A DNA stretch of 64,000 nucleotides from Thalassococcus arenae (GTDB lineage: Bacteria > Pseudomonadota > Alphaproteobacteria > Rhodobacterales > Rhodobacteraceae). Numbering within the stretch: position 1 is the stretch's first letter; every line of letters starts with the position of its first letter. The notes under the pieces are model-generated. The model did no database searches and was not told the origin of the DNA. It was given only the letters and a program-made list of their open reading frames with translations. The position numbers and the translations under genes are program-made. Shown here piece by piece: positions 16,202 to 25,183 of this stretch. The stretch spans positions 1 through 64,000 of the forward strand of contig NZ_JAHRWL010000003.1 of NCBI RefSeq assembly GCF_019104745.1, given 5' to 3'.

Positions 16202-17368
16202 TCAGTAGGCGCGGCCGCGGGCCGAGACCGGCCAGACGCATTCGACCTTGCCGTTCCGCACGCCGACATACCAATCATGCACATTTGCCGTCGGATCGCA
16301 GTGGCCGGGCACCAACCGCAGCTTTTCGTTGACCTTCAAGACACCGTTCGGATCAGAAATGACACCATGCTCATCCGAGCACTTGATGTATTCCACGTCG
16401 TCGCGCCCGTAGATGACCGGTAGGCCACTGTCGACCGATTGCGCCTTCAGACCCGCATCGCAGATCGCCTTGTCGGCCTTGGCATGGGACATGACCGAGG
16501 TCAGGATGAAGAAGGCGTTTTCCCATTCGCCCGCGTCGATGCGCTTGCCCTCGTGATCGAGGATACGGCCATAGTCGGCATCCATGAAGGCATACGAACC
16601 GCACTGCAATTCATTGTAGAGACCGGAATTGCTCTCGAAGTAATACGAGCCCGTGCCACCGCCTGATACCAAATCGGTTTCTATCCCTTCGGCTTTCAGC
16701 GCATCGACCGCGGCCTGCACCTGGGCAATCGCTGCGTCGATCTTGGCCTTGCGGTCTTCGAAGCTGTCCATGTGCTGCATCGCGCCCTGATAGGCCTGAA
16801 TGCCGCGATAGGTCAGGTGGTCCGCCGCGACGACAGCCTTGGCGATCTCAACGACCGCCGGAGTCGTTGTCACGCCGCAGCGTCCGGCACCGCAGTCGAT
16901 TTCCACGAAGACACCCAGCTGGGTGCCCGCCTTAACGGCAGCCGCCGACAGGTCCGCGACGTTGGCGACATCATCGACACAGACGATCACTTCGCCACCG
17001 CTCAGCCTGGGCAGTTGCACCAGCCTCTCGATCTTGCCCGGGTTCCGGACCTGATTGGACACGAGGATCTCCTTGATGCCAGCGCGGGCAAAGACCTCGG
17101 CCTCGGACACCTTCTGGCAACAGACGCCGACGGCGCCGCCCATCTCCATTTGCAGTTTCAGCACATCGACGGATTTGTGCATCTTGCCATGGGCGCGATG
17201 CCGCATGCCTTGCGCCTTTGCATAGTCGCCCATCTTCTTGATGTTGCGTTCCAACGCATCGAGATCGAGCACAAGAGCAGGTGTCTGGATGTCCGCCGCG
17301 TCCATTCCGGGTTTGGCCGGGATGTCAAAGCCGACCTCGTAGGCGTCAAAATCAATCATGTCTTTCAT
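16202..17368 (-). CDS. bhcC: beta-hydroxyaspartate aldolase (D-threonine-aldolase-like, PLP)
   Basis: A 388-residue fold-type III PLP enzyme of the DSD1/D-threonine aldolase family. The N-terminal barrel begins IQTPALVLDLDALERNIKKM and the PLP lysine is Lys62 in RAHGKMHK. The C-terminal metal motif is PGHCDPTANVHD. BhcC joins glycine and glyoxylate into erythro-beta-hydroxyaspartate; close relatives cleave D-3-hydroxyaspartate. Length (388) fits BhcC. It starts 14 bases after bhcB ends with a good ribosome site (GAAGGAGAA). Context with bhcB and bhcD supports the aldolase of the cycle. Confidence 0.85.
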   Translation of the reverse strand: MKDMIDFDAYEVGFDIPAKPGMDAADIQTPALVLDLDALERNIKKMGDYAKAQGMRHRAHGKMHKSVDVLKLQMEMGGAVGVCCQKVSEAEVFARAGIKEILVSNQVRNPGKIERLVQLPRLSGGEVIVCVDDVANVADLSAAAVKAGTQLGVFVEIDCGAGRCGVTTTPAVVEIAKAVVAADHLTYRGIQAYQGAMQHMDSFEDRKAKIDAAIAQVQAAVDALKAEGIETDLVSGGGTGSYYFESNSGLYNELQCGSYAFMDADYGRILDHEGKRIDAGEWENAFFILTSVMSHAKADKAICDAGLKAQSVDSGLPVIYGRDDVEYIKCSDEHGVISDPNGVLKVNEKLRLVPGHCDPTANVHDWYVGVRNGKVECVWPVSARGRAY

Positions 17369-17382
17369 CGGAATTCTCCTTC

Positions 17383-18336
17383 TCAGCCCAGCATCCAGGG
17401 CAGTTTGTCCAGATCGACGTTGCCGCCGGTGATGATCACGCCGACGCGCTTGCCTTTGAAGGCGTCAGGGTTCTTGAGGATGGTGGCGAGCGGCACGGCG
17501 CTCGAGGGTTCCATCACGATGCGCAGGTGCTTCCAGATCAGCTTCATCGCATCGACGATTTTCTGTTCCGAGGCGGTGTAGATCTCGGACACGTGGTTCG
17601 ACACGAAATGCCAGGTCAGGTCCTTGAGCGGCACCAGCAGACCGTCAGCGATGGTCTTGGGCGCATCGTCGGCAATGATGTGACCCGCCTTGAAGCTGCG
17701 ATAGGCATCGTCCGCCTGTTCGGGCTCGGCGGCAATCACCTTGGTCTCCGGGGCCAGCGTCGACAGCGTCAGACAGGTGCCCGAGATCATCCCACCGCCC
17801 CCGATTGGAGCCACCACCATATCCAGCCCGTCGGTCTGCTCCATGAATTCCTTGGAACAGGTGCCCTGCCCCGCGATCACGCGCGGATCGTTGTAGGGGT
17901 GGACGAAATCGCCTCCCGTCGCGGCCTGCACTTGCGCGAATGTTGCCTCACGGCTCGTCGTGGACGGCTCGCATTCGGTGATCACGCCGCCATAGCGGCG
18001 CACCGTGTCCTTCTTGGCCTGCGGCGCGGTGCGTGGCATCACCACGTTGCAGGGGATGCCGCGCAGCATGGCGGCGTAACTCAGGCACGAGGCGTGGTTG
18101 CCCGATGAATGCGTGGCGACACCTTTCGTGGCCTGGACCTCGTCCAGGCCAAAAACCGCATTCGTGGCCCCCCGCACCTTGAACGCGCCGGGTTCCTGGA
18201 AATTCTCGCATTTGAAGAACAGTCGGCACCCGGCCAGTTCGTTCAGGTAATCCGAAGTCCGCACCGGCGTACGGCGGATATGCGGGGCGATCCGGACATG
18301 CGCGGCGAGCATGTCGTCGTAGGAAGGAATTTCCAT
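17383..18336 (-). CDS. bhcB: beta-hydroxyaspartate dehydratase (threonine dehydratase-like, PLP)
   Basis: A 317-residue fold-type II PLP enzyme. The PLP lysine is Lys53 in PGAFKVRGA, followed by HSSGNHA and the glycine loop PIGGGGMISG; there is no regulatory ACT domain. Serine/threonine dehydratases and serine racemases share these, but the neighbours point to BhcB, which dehydrates erythro-beta-hydroxyaspartate to iminosuccinate. The ATG overlaps the stop of the dadA remnant (TGATG), so translation here is coupled to the remnant. The usual first gene of the cluster, bhcA, is not present. Confidence 0.83.
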   Translation of the reverse strand: MEIPSYDDMLAAHVRIAPHIRRTPVRTSDYLNELAGCRLFFKCENFQEPGAFKVRGATNAVFGLDEVQATKGVATHSSGNHASCLSYAAMLRGIPCNVVMPRTAPQAKKDTVRRYGGVITECEPSTTSREATFAQVQAATGGDFVHPYNDPRVIAGQGTCSKEFMEQTDGLDMVVAPIGGGGMISGTCLTLSTLAPETKVIAAEPEQADDAYRSFKAGHIIADDAPKTIADGLLVPLKDLTWHFVSNHVSEIYTASEQKIVDAMKLIWKHLRIVMEPSSAVPLATILKNPDAFKGKRVGVIITGGNVDLDKLPWMLG

Positions 18337-19031
18337 CACACGGCCCCCTGCGTTCTCAGCGAAGCGGGAGCGCCGATGGATGCGCCGTTGGACCGATTCA
18401 CCGTGCGGGATTCCGCGACGGCCTCCGCCACCATCTCCGCAGTCACGGCTGACAAGGTCCATCCAAGGTGGCCATGCCCGGTATTGTAGAACACCCGGTC
18501 GCGAACACCCTGCCCGACCTTCGGCATCATGTTCGGCATCATCGGACGAAGGCCCGCCCAGGGAATCGCGTGCTCGGTGCTGACGCCCGGGAAGAAGCGT
18601 TCGCACCACTTGACCAGCGGGCGGACACGGTCATCCCGGATATCGAGGTTGTAACCGTTGAACTCCGCCGTTCCGGCGATGCGGAACCGGTCCTTGCCAA
18701 GGCGGCTGGTCACGACCTTGGCCTCGTCGTCGAGCAGGCTGATCCAGGGTGCAGAATGCTGGCTTTCCTCGTCATCGAGCCGAACGGTGATGGAATAGCC
18801 CTTGACCGGGTAAACGTTCACCCGGTCGCCTAGCTGCGCCGCGATGGCCCGGCTTTCGACACCGGCACAGACAACGATGCCATCAAACGTCTCGGTCTGG
18901 CTTTCGTTGTTCCGGCTCCAGGTCAGGCGCACCTCGTTCTTGTCCACAGTCAGGGCGTCAACGTCCGTTCCGAACCGCAGTACCGCCCCACCCCGCTCAA
19001 CGGATTTGGCCAGAGCCGCGCGAATTGGCAT
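18336..19031 (-). pseudogene. dadA: C-terminal half of a D-amino-acid dehydrogenase (DadA-like), 5' truncated
   Basis: The frame matches only the second half of DadA-type flavoproteins (about 230 of roughly 420 residues). It starts near GMPIRAALAKSVERGG, passes VYPVKGYSITV, AGTAEFNGYNLDIRDDR and AGLRPMMPN, and ends near NTGHGHLGWTLS. The N-terminal GxGxxG FAD motif is absent and upstream DNA is not related sequence; it belongs to a glycerate kinase fragment on the other strand. No ribosome site precedes the possible starts. The remnant should be inactive, but it is free of stops and its TGA overlaps the bhcB ATG, so it may persist because it carries translation or transcription into bhcBCD. 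Confidence 0.8.
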
Positions 19032-19242
19032 CCCGACGATCGCGCTCGCCGGGACCATTGGCAAGGGCGTGGATCAAACCTTCGCCCACGGGATCTCGGC
19101 CTTCGCGTCGATCCTCAAGCGTCCCTGCACGCTGGAAGAGGCCATCCGCGACGGAGAGCGCCTGCTGCGCCGCGCGGCGGAAGACGCCATGCGCATGATG
19201 AGCGTTGGCATACGCATGTCACGAAGACACAAGGCGGCGTGA
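19015..19242 (+). pseudogene. C-terminal fragment of a glycerate kinase
   Basis: About 75 codons on the plus strand read like the C-terminus of GarK/GlxK-type glycerate 2-kinases: GIPTIALAGTIGKGVD, then FAHGISAFASILKRP, CTLEEAI and RRAAEDAMRMM before the stop at 19242. The rest of the kinase (some 300 residues) is missing; to the left the frame enters antisense dadA sequence. The join lies near 19015-19031, where both reading frames still look family-like for a few codons. Glycerate kinase is a partner of glyoxylate metabolism, so the lost DNA may have belonged to a larger glyoxylate locus. Confidence 0.75.
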
Positions 19243-19306
19243 CGTTAAAATCGGTGCCGGTCTGCAATTCTTGACCGGCACCAAAACCCACGGGCGATAC
19301 GGAATA

Positions 19307-19447
19307 TCACGAAATCACACGATCGAAACTTGAACCTTGGACCTGCACAAAGCCCGTCGACCTGTTGAAATCGTGTTTCTTTCGCCGCCACCAATGACCG
19401 AGACCGGGAACAACCAGCGCGGCCGCGATGGTTGCGCTGAATGGCAT
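19307..19447 (-). CDS. possible 46-residue small protein
   Basis: The stretch 19243-19664 has no recognised gene. Within it is a short frame with a good ribosome site (GGAGGAGATCACCAA before ATG). It codes for MPFSATIAAALVVPGLGHWW, then RRKKHDF and a polar tail, so it has one short hydrophobic segment followed by a basic patch, as in small membrane proteins. It resembles nothing I know and could also be the remnant of a longer gene broken by the nearby deletion. Confidence 0.3.
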   Translation of the reverse strand: MPFSATIAAALVVPGLGHWWRRKKHDFNRSTGFVQVQGSSFDRVIS

Positions 19448-19664
19448 TTGGTGATCTCCTCGGATCGACTTGCGTTCGGAGTTGGCCCGCGATGCGCCGC
19501 TTGCGCACAGGACAGGTACTCCGCCGCCCTGCCCCGTGCGTTGACAGGCCGCCGTCGGGGATTGGGTGTGGCGCTCGGATGATCGAAGGAGCGAACGCCA
19601 AACCGCATTCCATGAACGGACACGGGTTGCGCCGTCTCTTGGTTCATGCCGGATCCGTGCGATC

Positions 19665-20003
19665 TCAACAGGCCGCAGTCACGATGATTTCGACCTTCAG
19701 TTCGGGGCGGGCCAGTCTTGCCTCTCCGCAGGCTCGGGCCGGGGCATGCCCTTGGGGTACCCACGCGTCCCAGACGGCGTTCATCTCGGCGAAATCGGCC
19801 ATGTCGGCCAACCAGATCACCACCTGGAGCATCTGCCTGCGCGAAGACCCGGCCTTGTCCAGCAGGGTGTCGACGCGCGACAGGCAATCGCGGGTCTGTT
19901 CGGTCACTGTCGCGCCGTCGCCCACCTGGCCGCAAAGATAGGCAACGCCGTTGTGCTTGACGATCTTGCTCATGCGCTGCCCGGTGTCGATCCGTTCGAT
20001 CAT
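19665..20003 (-). CDS. ridA: RidA/YjgF-family imine/enamine deaminase
   Basis: A 112-residue RidA-family protein, close to the usual length. It has the family features [18 protein letters not shown] and the C-terminal [19 protein letters not shown], which holds the arginine that binds the substrate carboxylate. RidA proteins hydrolyse reactive imines/enamines that amino acid oxidases and PLP enzymes release. Its ATG overlaps the stop of the FAD/BFD subunit by four bases, so it is made with the three-subunit oxidase; the simple reading is that it clears the imine product of that enzyme. Ribosome site GGAGACAGCGAC. Confidence 0.88.
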   Translation of the reverse strand: MIERIDTGQRMSKIVKHNGVAYLCGQVGDGATVTEQTRDCLSRVDTLLDKAGSSRRQMLQVVIWLADMADFAEMNAVWDAWVPQGHAPARACGEARLARPELKVEIIVTAAC

Positions 20004-21412
20004 GTCGCTGTCTCCTTTTCGGCGGTTTCTGTCGCGGACCCCTCCATCGCGGCCAGTTCACCGAGGGTCACGGGCTTCAGGGGCGGACGGATGCGATAGT
20101 ATCCCGTGTCGTCCGGGCTGCGCCCGCTGGCCTCGGCAAGAAGTGCCGTGACCGTGAGGCCGCAATACCGCCCCTGGCAGGGCCCCATGCCTGCGCGACC
20201 GAATGCCTTGGCCTGGTTCGGACCCAGGCAACCCAGCCGGGCATGTCCGCGGATACTGCCGGCGGTTACTTCCTCGCAGCGGCAGATCACGGTGTCGTCC
20301 GCCGGCGACAACGCCTCGGCAAAGGGCGGAAAGGCCGCATCCAGAAAAGGGCGCGCGGCCAGATCACGGGCCAGCGCGACGCGCAGGGGCGCGGCGTGAC
20401 GGTCGCGTTCGGCTTCGGTCAGGCGTCCTGCCTGCGCGGCCAACCCGAGCACGGCCAGACGCCCGGCGATCTCGGCCGCCTTTGCGCCGCCGATGCCGGC
20501 GCCGTCGCCCGCGATGAAGAGCCCCGGCACATCGGTGCTGCCCCAGTCGTCCAGCACCGGCGCGAAACAGCTCTGCCCGGCGCGCCAGCGATGGGTCACT
20601 CCGAGCGACCGCGCGGCCTGGGTGTTGGGCACCACGCCGTGGTGCAGGAAGACCGTGTCGCAGGCGATGCGATGCGCCCTGCCCCGGCGGGTAAAACGCA
20701 GGGCTTCTGCCCGGCCCTCGCCCTCGATGGCGATACCGGTCGCGCCGATGTGGCGCGGCACCCGCGCGCGGGCGATCTCGGCCAGCATCTTCACGCCCTT
20801 GAGCATGTACCGCCAGCCGCGCAGCGCGCCACCGAGATGCCGCATGGCGCGCACCCGGTCGGCAAGCGTCTGGGTTTCCACCATGGCCAGGGGCGGCGTG
20901 CCCGCCCGCACCATCTGCGCAGCGATCAGGTACAGCAGCGGGCCCGATCCGACCAGGACCGCGCGGCGCGCCAGCACACCCGATTGCTTGAGCATGATCT
21001 GCCCGGCGCCCGCCGTCATCACGCCCGGCAGGGTCCAGCCCGGCAGTGGCATGGGCCGCTCCAGCGCCCCGGTCGCCAGAAGCACCCGGTCGGCCGCGAC
21101 CTGAGCGCCGCGCCCATCCTTCGTGTAGCACAGACGGAACCCCTCCTCGATCGCCCAGACCACCGCGGCTGTGACATGGTGGATGGCGTCGTGCCGCAGG
21201 CCCGCCGTCAGGCGCGCGCCGTTTGTGTAGTCGGCGCCGAGGATGTCGCCGCGCAGCCGCGCCACCCGGTCGACGTCGCGGTATATCTGACCGCCCGCCC
21301 GCGCCTGTTCGTCGAGAAGCACAACCCGCAACCCATGCCCGGCCGCCTCCTGCGCCGCACTCATCCCCGCCGGGCCGGCCCCGACGATGGCGAGATCAAA
21401 CCGGTCCATCAT
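20000..21412 (-). CDS. FAD/NAD-type oxidoreductase with C-terminal BFD-like iron-sulfur domain (HcnB/D-hydroxyproline dehydrogenase alpha-like)
   Basis: A 470-residue flavoprotein with GAGPAG at residues 11-16, a second nucleotide motif VGSGPLLYL, and [18 protein letters not shown] near residue 310. The C-terminal 90 residues form a BFD-like [2Fe-2S] domain with C-x-C (VICRCEEVT) and C-x4-C (GPCQGRYC). This is the architecture of HcnB, octopine/nopaline oxidase subunit A and D-hydroxyproline dehydrogenase. It is the second flavin subunit of a complex with the small ferredoxin-like protein and the DAO-family subunit encoded just upstream. The likely reaction is oxidation of a secondary amine or amino acid to an imine with electron transfer to the respiratory chain. 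Confidence 0.85.
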   Translation of the reverse strand: MMDRFDLAIVGAGPAGMSAAQEAAGHGLRVVLLDEQARAGGQIYRDVDRVARLRGDILGADYTNGARLTAGLRHDAIHHVTAAVVWAIEEGFRLCYTKDGRGAQVAADRVLLATGALERPMPLPGWTLPGVMTAGAGQIMLKQSGVLARRAVLVGSGPLLYLIAAQMVRAGTPPLAMVETQTLADRVRAMRHLGGALRGWRYMLKGVKMLAEIARARVPRHIGATGIAIEGEGRAEALRFTRRGRAHRIACDTVFLHHGVVPNTQAARSLGVTHRWRAGQSCFAPVLDDWGSTDVPGLFIAGDGAGIGGAKAAEIAGRLAVLGLAAQAGRLTEAERDRHAAPLRVALARDLAARPFLDAAFPPFAEALSPADDTVICRCEEVTAGSIRGHARLGCLGPNQAKAFGRAGMGPCQGRYCGLTVTALLAEASGRSPDDTGYYRIRPPLKPVTLGELAAMEGSATETAEKETAT

Positions 21413-21698
21413 CGCCCCCGTGCGGTTTGCGAATATCCATGCCGCCCTTTACCGCCACCATGCAGGCCTGCCGCACGACGCCCTCGATCTCGACCAGGCA
21501 GTCGAAACAGGCGCCCATCATGCAATAGGGCGCCCGGGGCGCACCCGAGACGGGCGTATGGCGGAAGACATCGACACCGGCGGCCAGCATCGCGGCGGCC
21601 AGGTTCGCGCCCTCGGGAAGGTCCAGCGTCGCCCCGTCGAAGGTAACCGACACGCGCGGGCCTTCTTCAAGCTCAAGAAACGGCGAAACGGGCTTCAC
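21396..21698 (-). CDS. small [2Fe-2S] subunit, HcnA-like
   Basis: A 100-residue ferredoxin-like protein with cysteines at 59, 64, 67 and 79 (C-x4-C-x2-C-x11-C) in YCMMGACFDC and RQACM, the pattern of HcnA/SoxA-type small subunits. The start is GTG at 21698 with GGAGG six bases upstream; the gene therefore overlaps the end of the DAO-family gene by 26 bases and the start of the next gene by 17. Such overlaps suggest fixed stoichiometry. It should pass electrons between the two flavin subunits. Cyanide synthesis itself is not implied. Confidence 0.85.
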   Translation of the reverse strand: MKPVSPFLELEEGPRVSVTFDGATLDLPEGANLAAAMLAAGVDVFRHTPVSGAPRAPYCMMGACFDCLVEIEGVVRQACMVAVKGGMDIRKPHGGDDGPV

Positions 21699-22773
21699 TG
21701 AAGACCTCCAGATCAGGGGCCGCGTCGGTGCCTTCCAGCCAGTCGGGCAAAAGGCGCGCATGGGCGGCAGCCAGCGTGATGCCACTGTGGCACGTGACAA
21801 GAAAGGCGCCCGGCATCTCGGCGCTTTCCTGATAGATCGGCAGCCCATCGGGCGACAAGACACGCAATGCGCCCCACGACCGGACAAGCTGCGCCTTGGC
21901 CAGCGCCGGGTAGGCCGCGATGGCCTTGGCAGCCAGTCCGGACAAGCCCGGCTGCGTCACCCGGTCGTCCAGCCCGACCTCCTCGTTGGTTGCACCGATC
22001 TGGATGCCGCCCTCGTCGACCTGGCGCGCGATCAGCGACGGGCGGTTGATCAGCTTCGGCATTTTCTCGGTGATCAGGACCTGTCCGCGCTGCGGACGGA
22101 TCGGCGCCTTGAACCCCATCTTCGGGCCAAGCTGGGCGGCGCCGAGGCCGGCGGACAGGATCACGCGACCTGCGCCGGTGATGGTTCCGTCGCTGCAGAG
22201 GATGCGGAACCCGTCAGGCCTGGTCACGTCCGTCACGGTCTTTCCGGTCAACACATGGCCGCCCATCCGCCGCACATCCGCGGCCAGCGCCTGCAACAGC
22301 TTCAGCGGGTTCGCATGCCCGTCCTGGTGGTGCAGGATCGCTCCGACGACCTTCGGCCCGATATTCGGCTCTTCCCTGCGCAGCGCGTTGTGGCCAAGAA
22401 CCTCGAACGGGTAGTCGCCGCCCAGGTCAGCCTTGAGTTTTCGATATTTCGAGACGGTGTCTTCAAGCGTCTGCTCGGAGAAATGCAGATCATACCCGCC
22501 GTTCTGTTGCAGCGGCACCGCTTGTCCGGTGGCCGCGCCCAGTTCGCTGGCGAAATCCGCCCAGATCGCCGCGGATTGCTGCGACCATCGGGCATAGCGC
22601 GGCTGGTTCATGCCCTTCGACTGGACCCAGACCAGGCCGAAATTGCCGCGGCTTGCCCGGAATGCCCCGTCATCGCCGTCTAGAACCGTGACCGTCAACC
22701 CACGCCTGAGCAGCCCCCAAGCGACCGAAAGGCCGACGACCCCGCCTCCGATGATGGCATAATCGGTATCCAT
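21673..22773 (-). CDS. DAO-family FAD-dependent amino acid dehydrogenase subunit (HcnC/D-hydroxyproline dehydrogenase beta-like)
   Basis: A 366-residue member of the D-amino acid oxidase family with the FAD motif GGGVVG at residues 9-14 and the acidic residue ending the second strand (VTVLDGD). Later landmarks are SAGLGAAQ and, near the C-terminus, VTCHSGITLAAAHARLL. It should be the catalytic subunit of the three-part oxidase. A TRAP transporter lies directly upstream, so its substrate is probably an imported organic or amino acid with a carboxylate. Candidates by family are D-hydroxyproline, opines, glycine or sarcosine-like compounds; none can be chosen from sequence alone. Confidence 0.85.
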   Translation of the reverse strand: MDTDYAIIGGGVVGLSVAWGLLRRGLTVTVLDGDDGAFRASRGNFGLVWVQSKGMNQPRYARWSQQSAAIWADFASELGAATGQAVPLQQNGGYDLHFSEQTLEDTVSKYRKLKADLGGDYPFEVLGHNALRREEPNIGPKVVGAILHHQDGHANPLKLLQALAADVRRMGGHVLTGKTVTDVTRPDGFRILCSDGTITGAGRVILSAGLGAAQLGPKMGFKAPIRPQRGQVLITEKMPKLINRPSLIARQVDEGGIQIGATNEEVGLDDRVTQPGLSGLAAKAIAAYPALAKAQLVRSWGALRVLSPDGLPIYQESAEMPGAFLVTCHSGITLAAAHARLLPDWLEGTDAAPDLEVFSEARFAVS

Positions 22774-22795
22774 TGATCCGCCCGTGAAGGTAAAC

Positions 22796-22830
22796 GCGTC
22801 GGGGCGGCGATCCCCGCCCCGACGCTTTTT
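22796..22830. other. 12-bp hairpin after dctP
   Basis: GCGTCGGGGCGG (22796-22807) and CCGCCCCGACGC (22814-22825) form a perfect stem with a 6-base loop. TTTTT follows on the plus strand, but on the minus strand, where transcription runs, only GTTTACC follows. It sits between dctP and the oxidase genes and probably stabilises dctP mRNA or attenuates read-through. Confidence 0.75.
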
Positions 22831-22833
22831 CGA

Positions 22834-23832
22834 TCAGTTGGTCGCGGCCGCGACCTGGTCAAGGATGGACTGGCCCCATTCAGCGCCCACATCCTCGAGA
22901 ACCGCCGGCCAGACATCAGCACGAACCTTGGCCGCCATGGCGGCGAGCTCCTCGTCGGTCAGTGCGATGACCGTCGCGCCAAGCTCGTCGACAAGGCGCT
23001 GCTCGTTGCGGCCCTGGTCGGCTTCAGCCACCTCCCAGCGGGTCGCCTCGAAGGTCGCGGCCTGTTCCCTCAGCGCCGCCTGGTTTTCCTCCGAAAGCCC
23101 GGCAAGGCTCTCGTTCGAGATGATCATGTACCACACCTCGAAATGGGTGTTGGCGGGGATATAGGTCTTGGTCACGTCGCGGAACGACGCGTAGTAACCT
23201 TCGGCACCAGAGCCGATCACCCCATCCACAACGCCGGTCTGAACAGCCGTGAAGGCTTCGGAGAAGGGGATCGGCGACGGGATGTAGCCAAGCGCTTCGC
23301 CGGTCAACTGAAAGCTCTTGATACCCGGGACGCGCACCTTGATCCCGTTGGGCTCGATCGAGCCGGCATTCGGGTTCTCGACGTTCAGCGCGATGCCCCC
23401 GAAATAGACCGGATAGGCCGCCAGCATGGTGATGTCCTGCGCGGCATAGAGCTCGGCGATCACCTCGCGGACCACACCGCCCGGGCCATAGACGGCGCGC
23501 GCCTGGTCCCAGTTTCCGGCGAGATAGGGGAACGAGCTGATCTGCATCCGCCGGTCGGCAGCGGTCGCGGCGGGTTGGGTCGCCATGTCGATGGCACCGA
23601 CGCTGATCCGTTCCTGCACGGTGGTATAGTCGCCAAGCGCCGAGGCGGGAAATATGTCGACGGTGACGTCGCCGCCGGTCGCCTCGCTCACGGCCGCCGC
23701 GAAGGCGCGCAGCTCGACGTCGATGGTGGCGTCCTGCGGGCGCACGTGGCTCATCTTGAGCTGCTGTGCTTCGGCATAGCTGCCGATCGCCATCAAGGCC
23801 GCCACGGCGGTGGTCAGGAATGCATGTTTCAT
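22834..23832 (-). CDS. dctP: TRAP transporter substrate-binding protein (DctP family)
   Basis: A 332-residue periplasmic DctP-type protein with a 22-residue signal peptide ending in SYAEA. The mature start QLKMSHVRPQDA and the region GIKVRVPGIKSFQLTGEALGYIPSPIPFSE with VQTGVVDGVIG carry the family's carboxylate-binding arginine and signature. The ATG at 23832 has ribosome site GGAGGAACCTGAA. Gene order dctQ-dctM-dctP followed by the oxidase genes suggests it binds the oxidase substrate. TRAP systems use ion gradients, not ATP. Confidence 0.92.
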   Translation of the reverse strand: MKHAFLTTAVAALMAIGSYAEAQQLKMSHVRPQDATIDVELRAFAAAVSEATGGDVTVDIFPASALGDYTTVQERISVGAIDMATQPAATAADRRMQISSFPYLAGNWDQARAVYGPGGVVREVIAELYAAQDITMLAAYPVYFGGIALNVENPNAGSIEPNGIKVRVPGIKSFQLTGEALGYIPSPIPFSEAFTAVQTGVVDGVIGSGAEGYYASFRDVTKTYIPANTHFEVWYMIISNESLAGLSEENQAALREQAATFEATRWEVAEADQGRNEQRLVDELGATVIALTDEELAAMAAKVRADVWPAVLEDVGAEWGQSILDQVAAATN

Positions 23833-23872
23833 TTCAGGTTCCTCCAGGGTTTCTATTGCGAGGTCAGGACGA

Positions 23873-25183
23873 TCAGGGCGCCACGTCATATCCGAAGAAG
23901 CGCGGCAGAAAGAGCGACAGGTCGGGCCAGAGCGAGGTCAGGAACACCACCGGCACATAGCCGAACAGGATCAGTTTCATCGCCGGCGGAATGACCTTGG
24001 TGACCTTCACCTTGCCGATGCGTGCGCCGAGATAGAGGATCGAGGCATAGGGCGGGGTGACGCCGCCCATCGCGGTGTTCACGCCCATGATCGCGGCGAA
24101 CTGGACCGGGCTGACCCCGATCGCCTGCATCAACGGCAGAAGCAGCGGCGCGATCAGGATGATCGCGGTCACGTCGTTCACGACCATGCCGACAAGAAAC
24201 AGCAGGATGTTGATCATGATCAGCAGCAGCACCTTGTTCTCGGTGATCGAGAAGATGCCCTGGACCAGTTGCTGCGGAATGCTCTCGTAGACGAACATCT
24301 GGCTCAGGATCATCGAGAACAGGATCATCATCATGATCGCCCCGACTGCTGTCGCCGCTTCCTTTCCGGCCGACAGGAAGTTCTCCCAGCGAAGCCCCTT
24401 GTAGATCAGGAACCCCACCGGCACGGCGTAGATCACGGCAACAGCGGCGGCTTCGGTCGGGGTCATCACGCCGCCATAGATGCCGCCGAGAATGATCACC
24501 GGCATCAGCAGGGCGGGAAAGGCGTGAAAGCCGCGGCGGGCGACTTCGCCTGACAGTTCTGAGAATGACGGCTTGTCGTCCAGCACCAACGGGAACTTGC
24601 GCGCCATGAACAGGTTGATGACCGAGAACGCCACCATGATGAGAAGACCCGGCCCCAGCGTCGCCAGAAAGCAGGCCAGGATCGAGGTGTCGGTAACCCA
24701 GCCGTAGACGATCATCGTCACCGAAGGCGGGATCAGAAGCCCGAGGATCGACGAATTGGCGATCAGCGCGGTCGCGTATTCACGCGGATAGCCGCGCTTT
24801 TCCATCTCGGGGATCAACAGCGGGCCGATTGCCGCGATACCCGTCAGCCCCGAGCCAGAGATGGCCCCGATCACCGCGCAGGACACCGCGGCCACGACGC
24901 CAAGACCGCCGCGCACATGCCCGATGAATGCGTTGACAAAACGCAACAGCGAGGCGGCAATGCCGCTTTCGGACATGATCGTGCCGGCCAGAACGAATAG
25001 CGGGATGGCCAGAAGCACAGGGTTGCCAAGCTGCTGGAACCCCCACAGCATCATGCCCTTCATCGTCACGTCGCCGATGAAATACATCACCATCAACGCC
25101 GCGCCGAAACAGTAGGGCAAGGGCACGCCCAGCGTCAGCGTGATCACCAGCACGGCGATGGCGAGAAGCGCGATCTCGATCAT
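23873..25183 (-). CDS. dctM: TRAP transporter large permease (DctM family)
   Basis: A 436-residue membrane protein of the usual DctM length with about a dozen hydrophobic segments. Family landmarks include LTLGVPLPYCFGAALM near the N-terminus, AIPLFVLAGTIMSESGIA, and MGVNTAMGGVTPPYASILYLGARI near the C-terminus. It forms the ion-coupled channel. It overlaps dctQ by four bases and is followed by dctP after 40 bases. Confidence 0.94.
   Translation of the reverse strand: MIEIALLAIAVLVITLTLGVPLPYCFGAALMVMYFIGDVTMKGMMLWGFQQLGNPVLLAIPLFVLAGTIMSESGIAASLLRFVNAFIGHVRGGLGVVAAVSCAVIGAISGSGLTGIAAIGPLLIPEMEKRGYPREYATALIANSSILGLLIPPSVTMIVYGWVTDTSILACFLATLGPGLLIMVAFSVINLFMARKFPLVLDDKPSFSELSGEVARRGFHAFPALLMPVIILGGIYGGVMTPTEAAAVAVIYAVPVGFLIYKGLRWENFLSAGKEAATAVGAIMMMILFSMILSQMFVYESIPQQLVQGIFSITENKVLLLIMINILLFLVGMVVNDVTAIILIAPLLLPLMQAIGVSPVQFAAIMGVNTAMGGVTPPYASILYLGARIGKVKVTKVIPPAMKLILFGYVPVVFLTSLWPDLSLFLPRFFGYDVAP

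Noticed and set aside
20000-22773. Hydrogen cyanide synthase HcnABC
   Set aside because: The subunit architecture matches, but D-hydroxyproline dehydrogenase and opine oxidases share it; TRAP transporter and RidA context favour catabolism over cyanide production.
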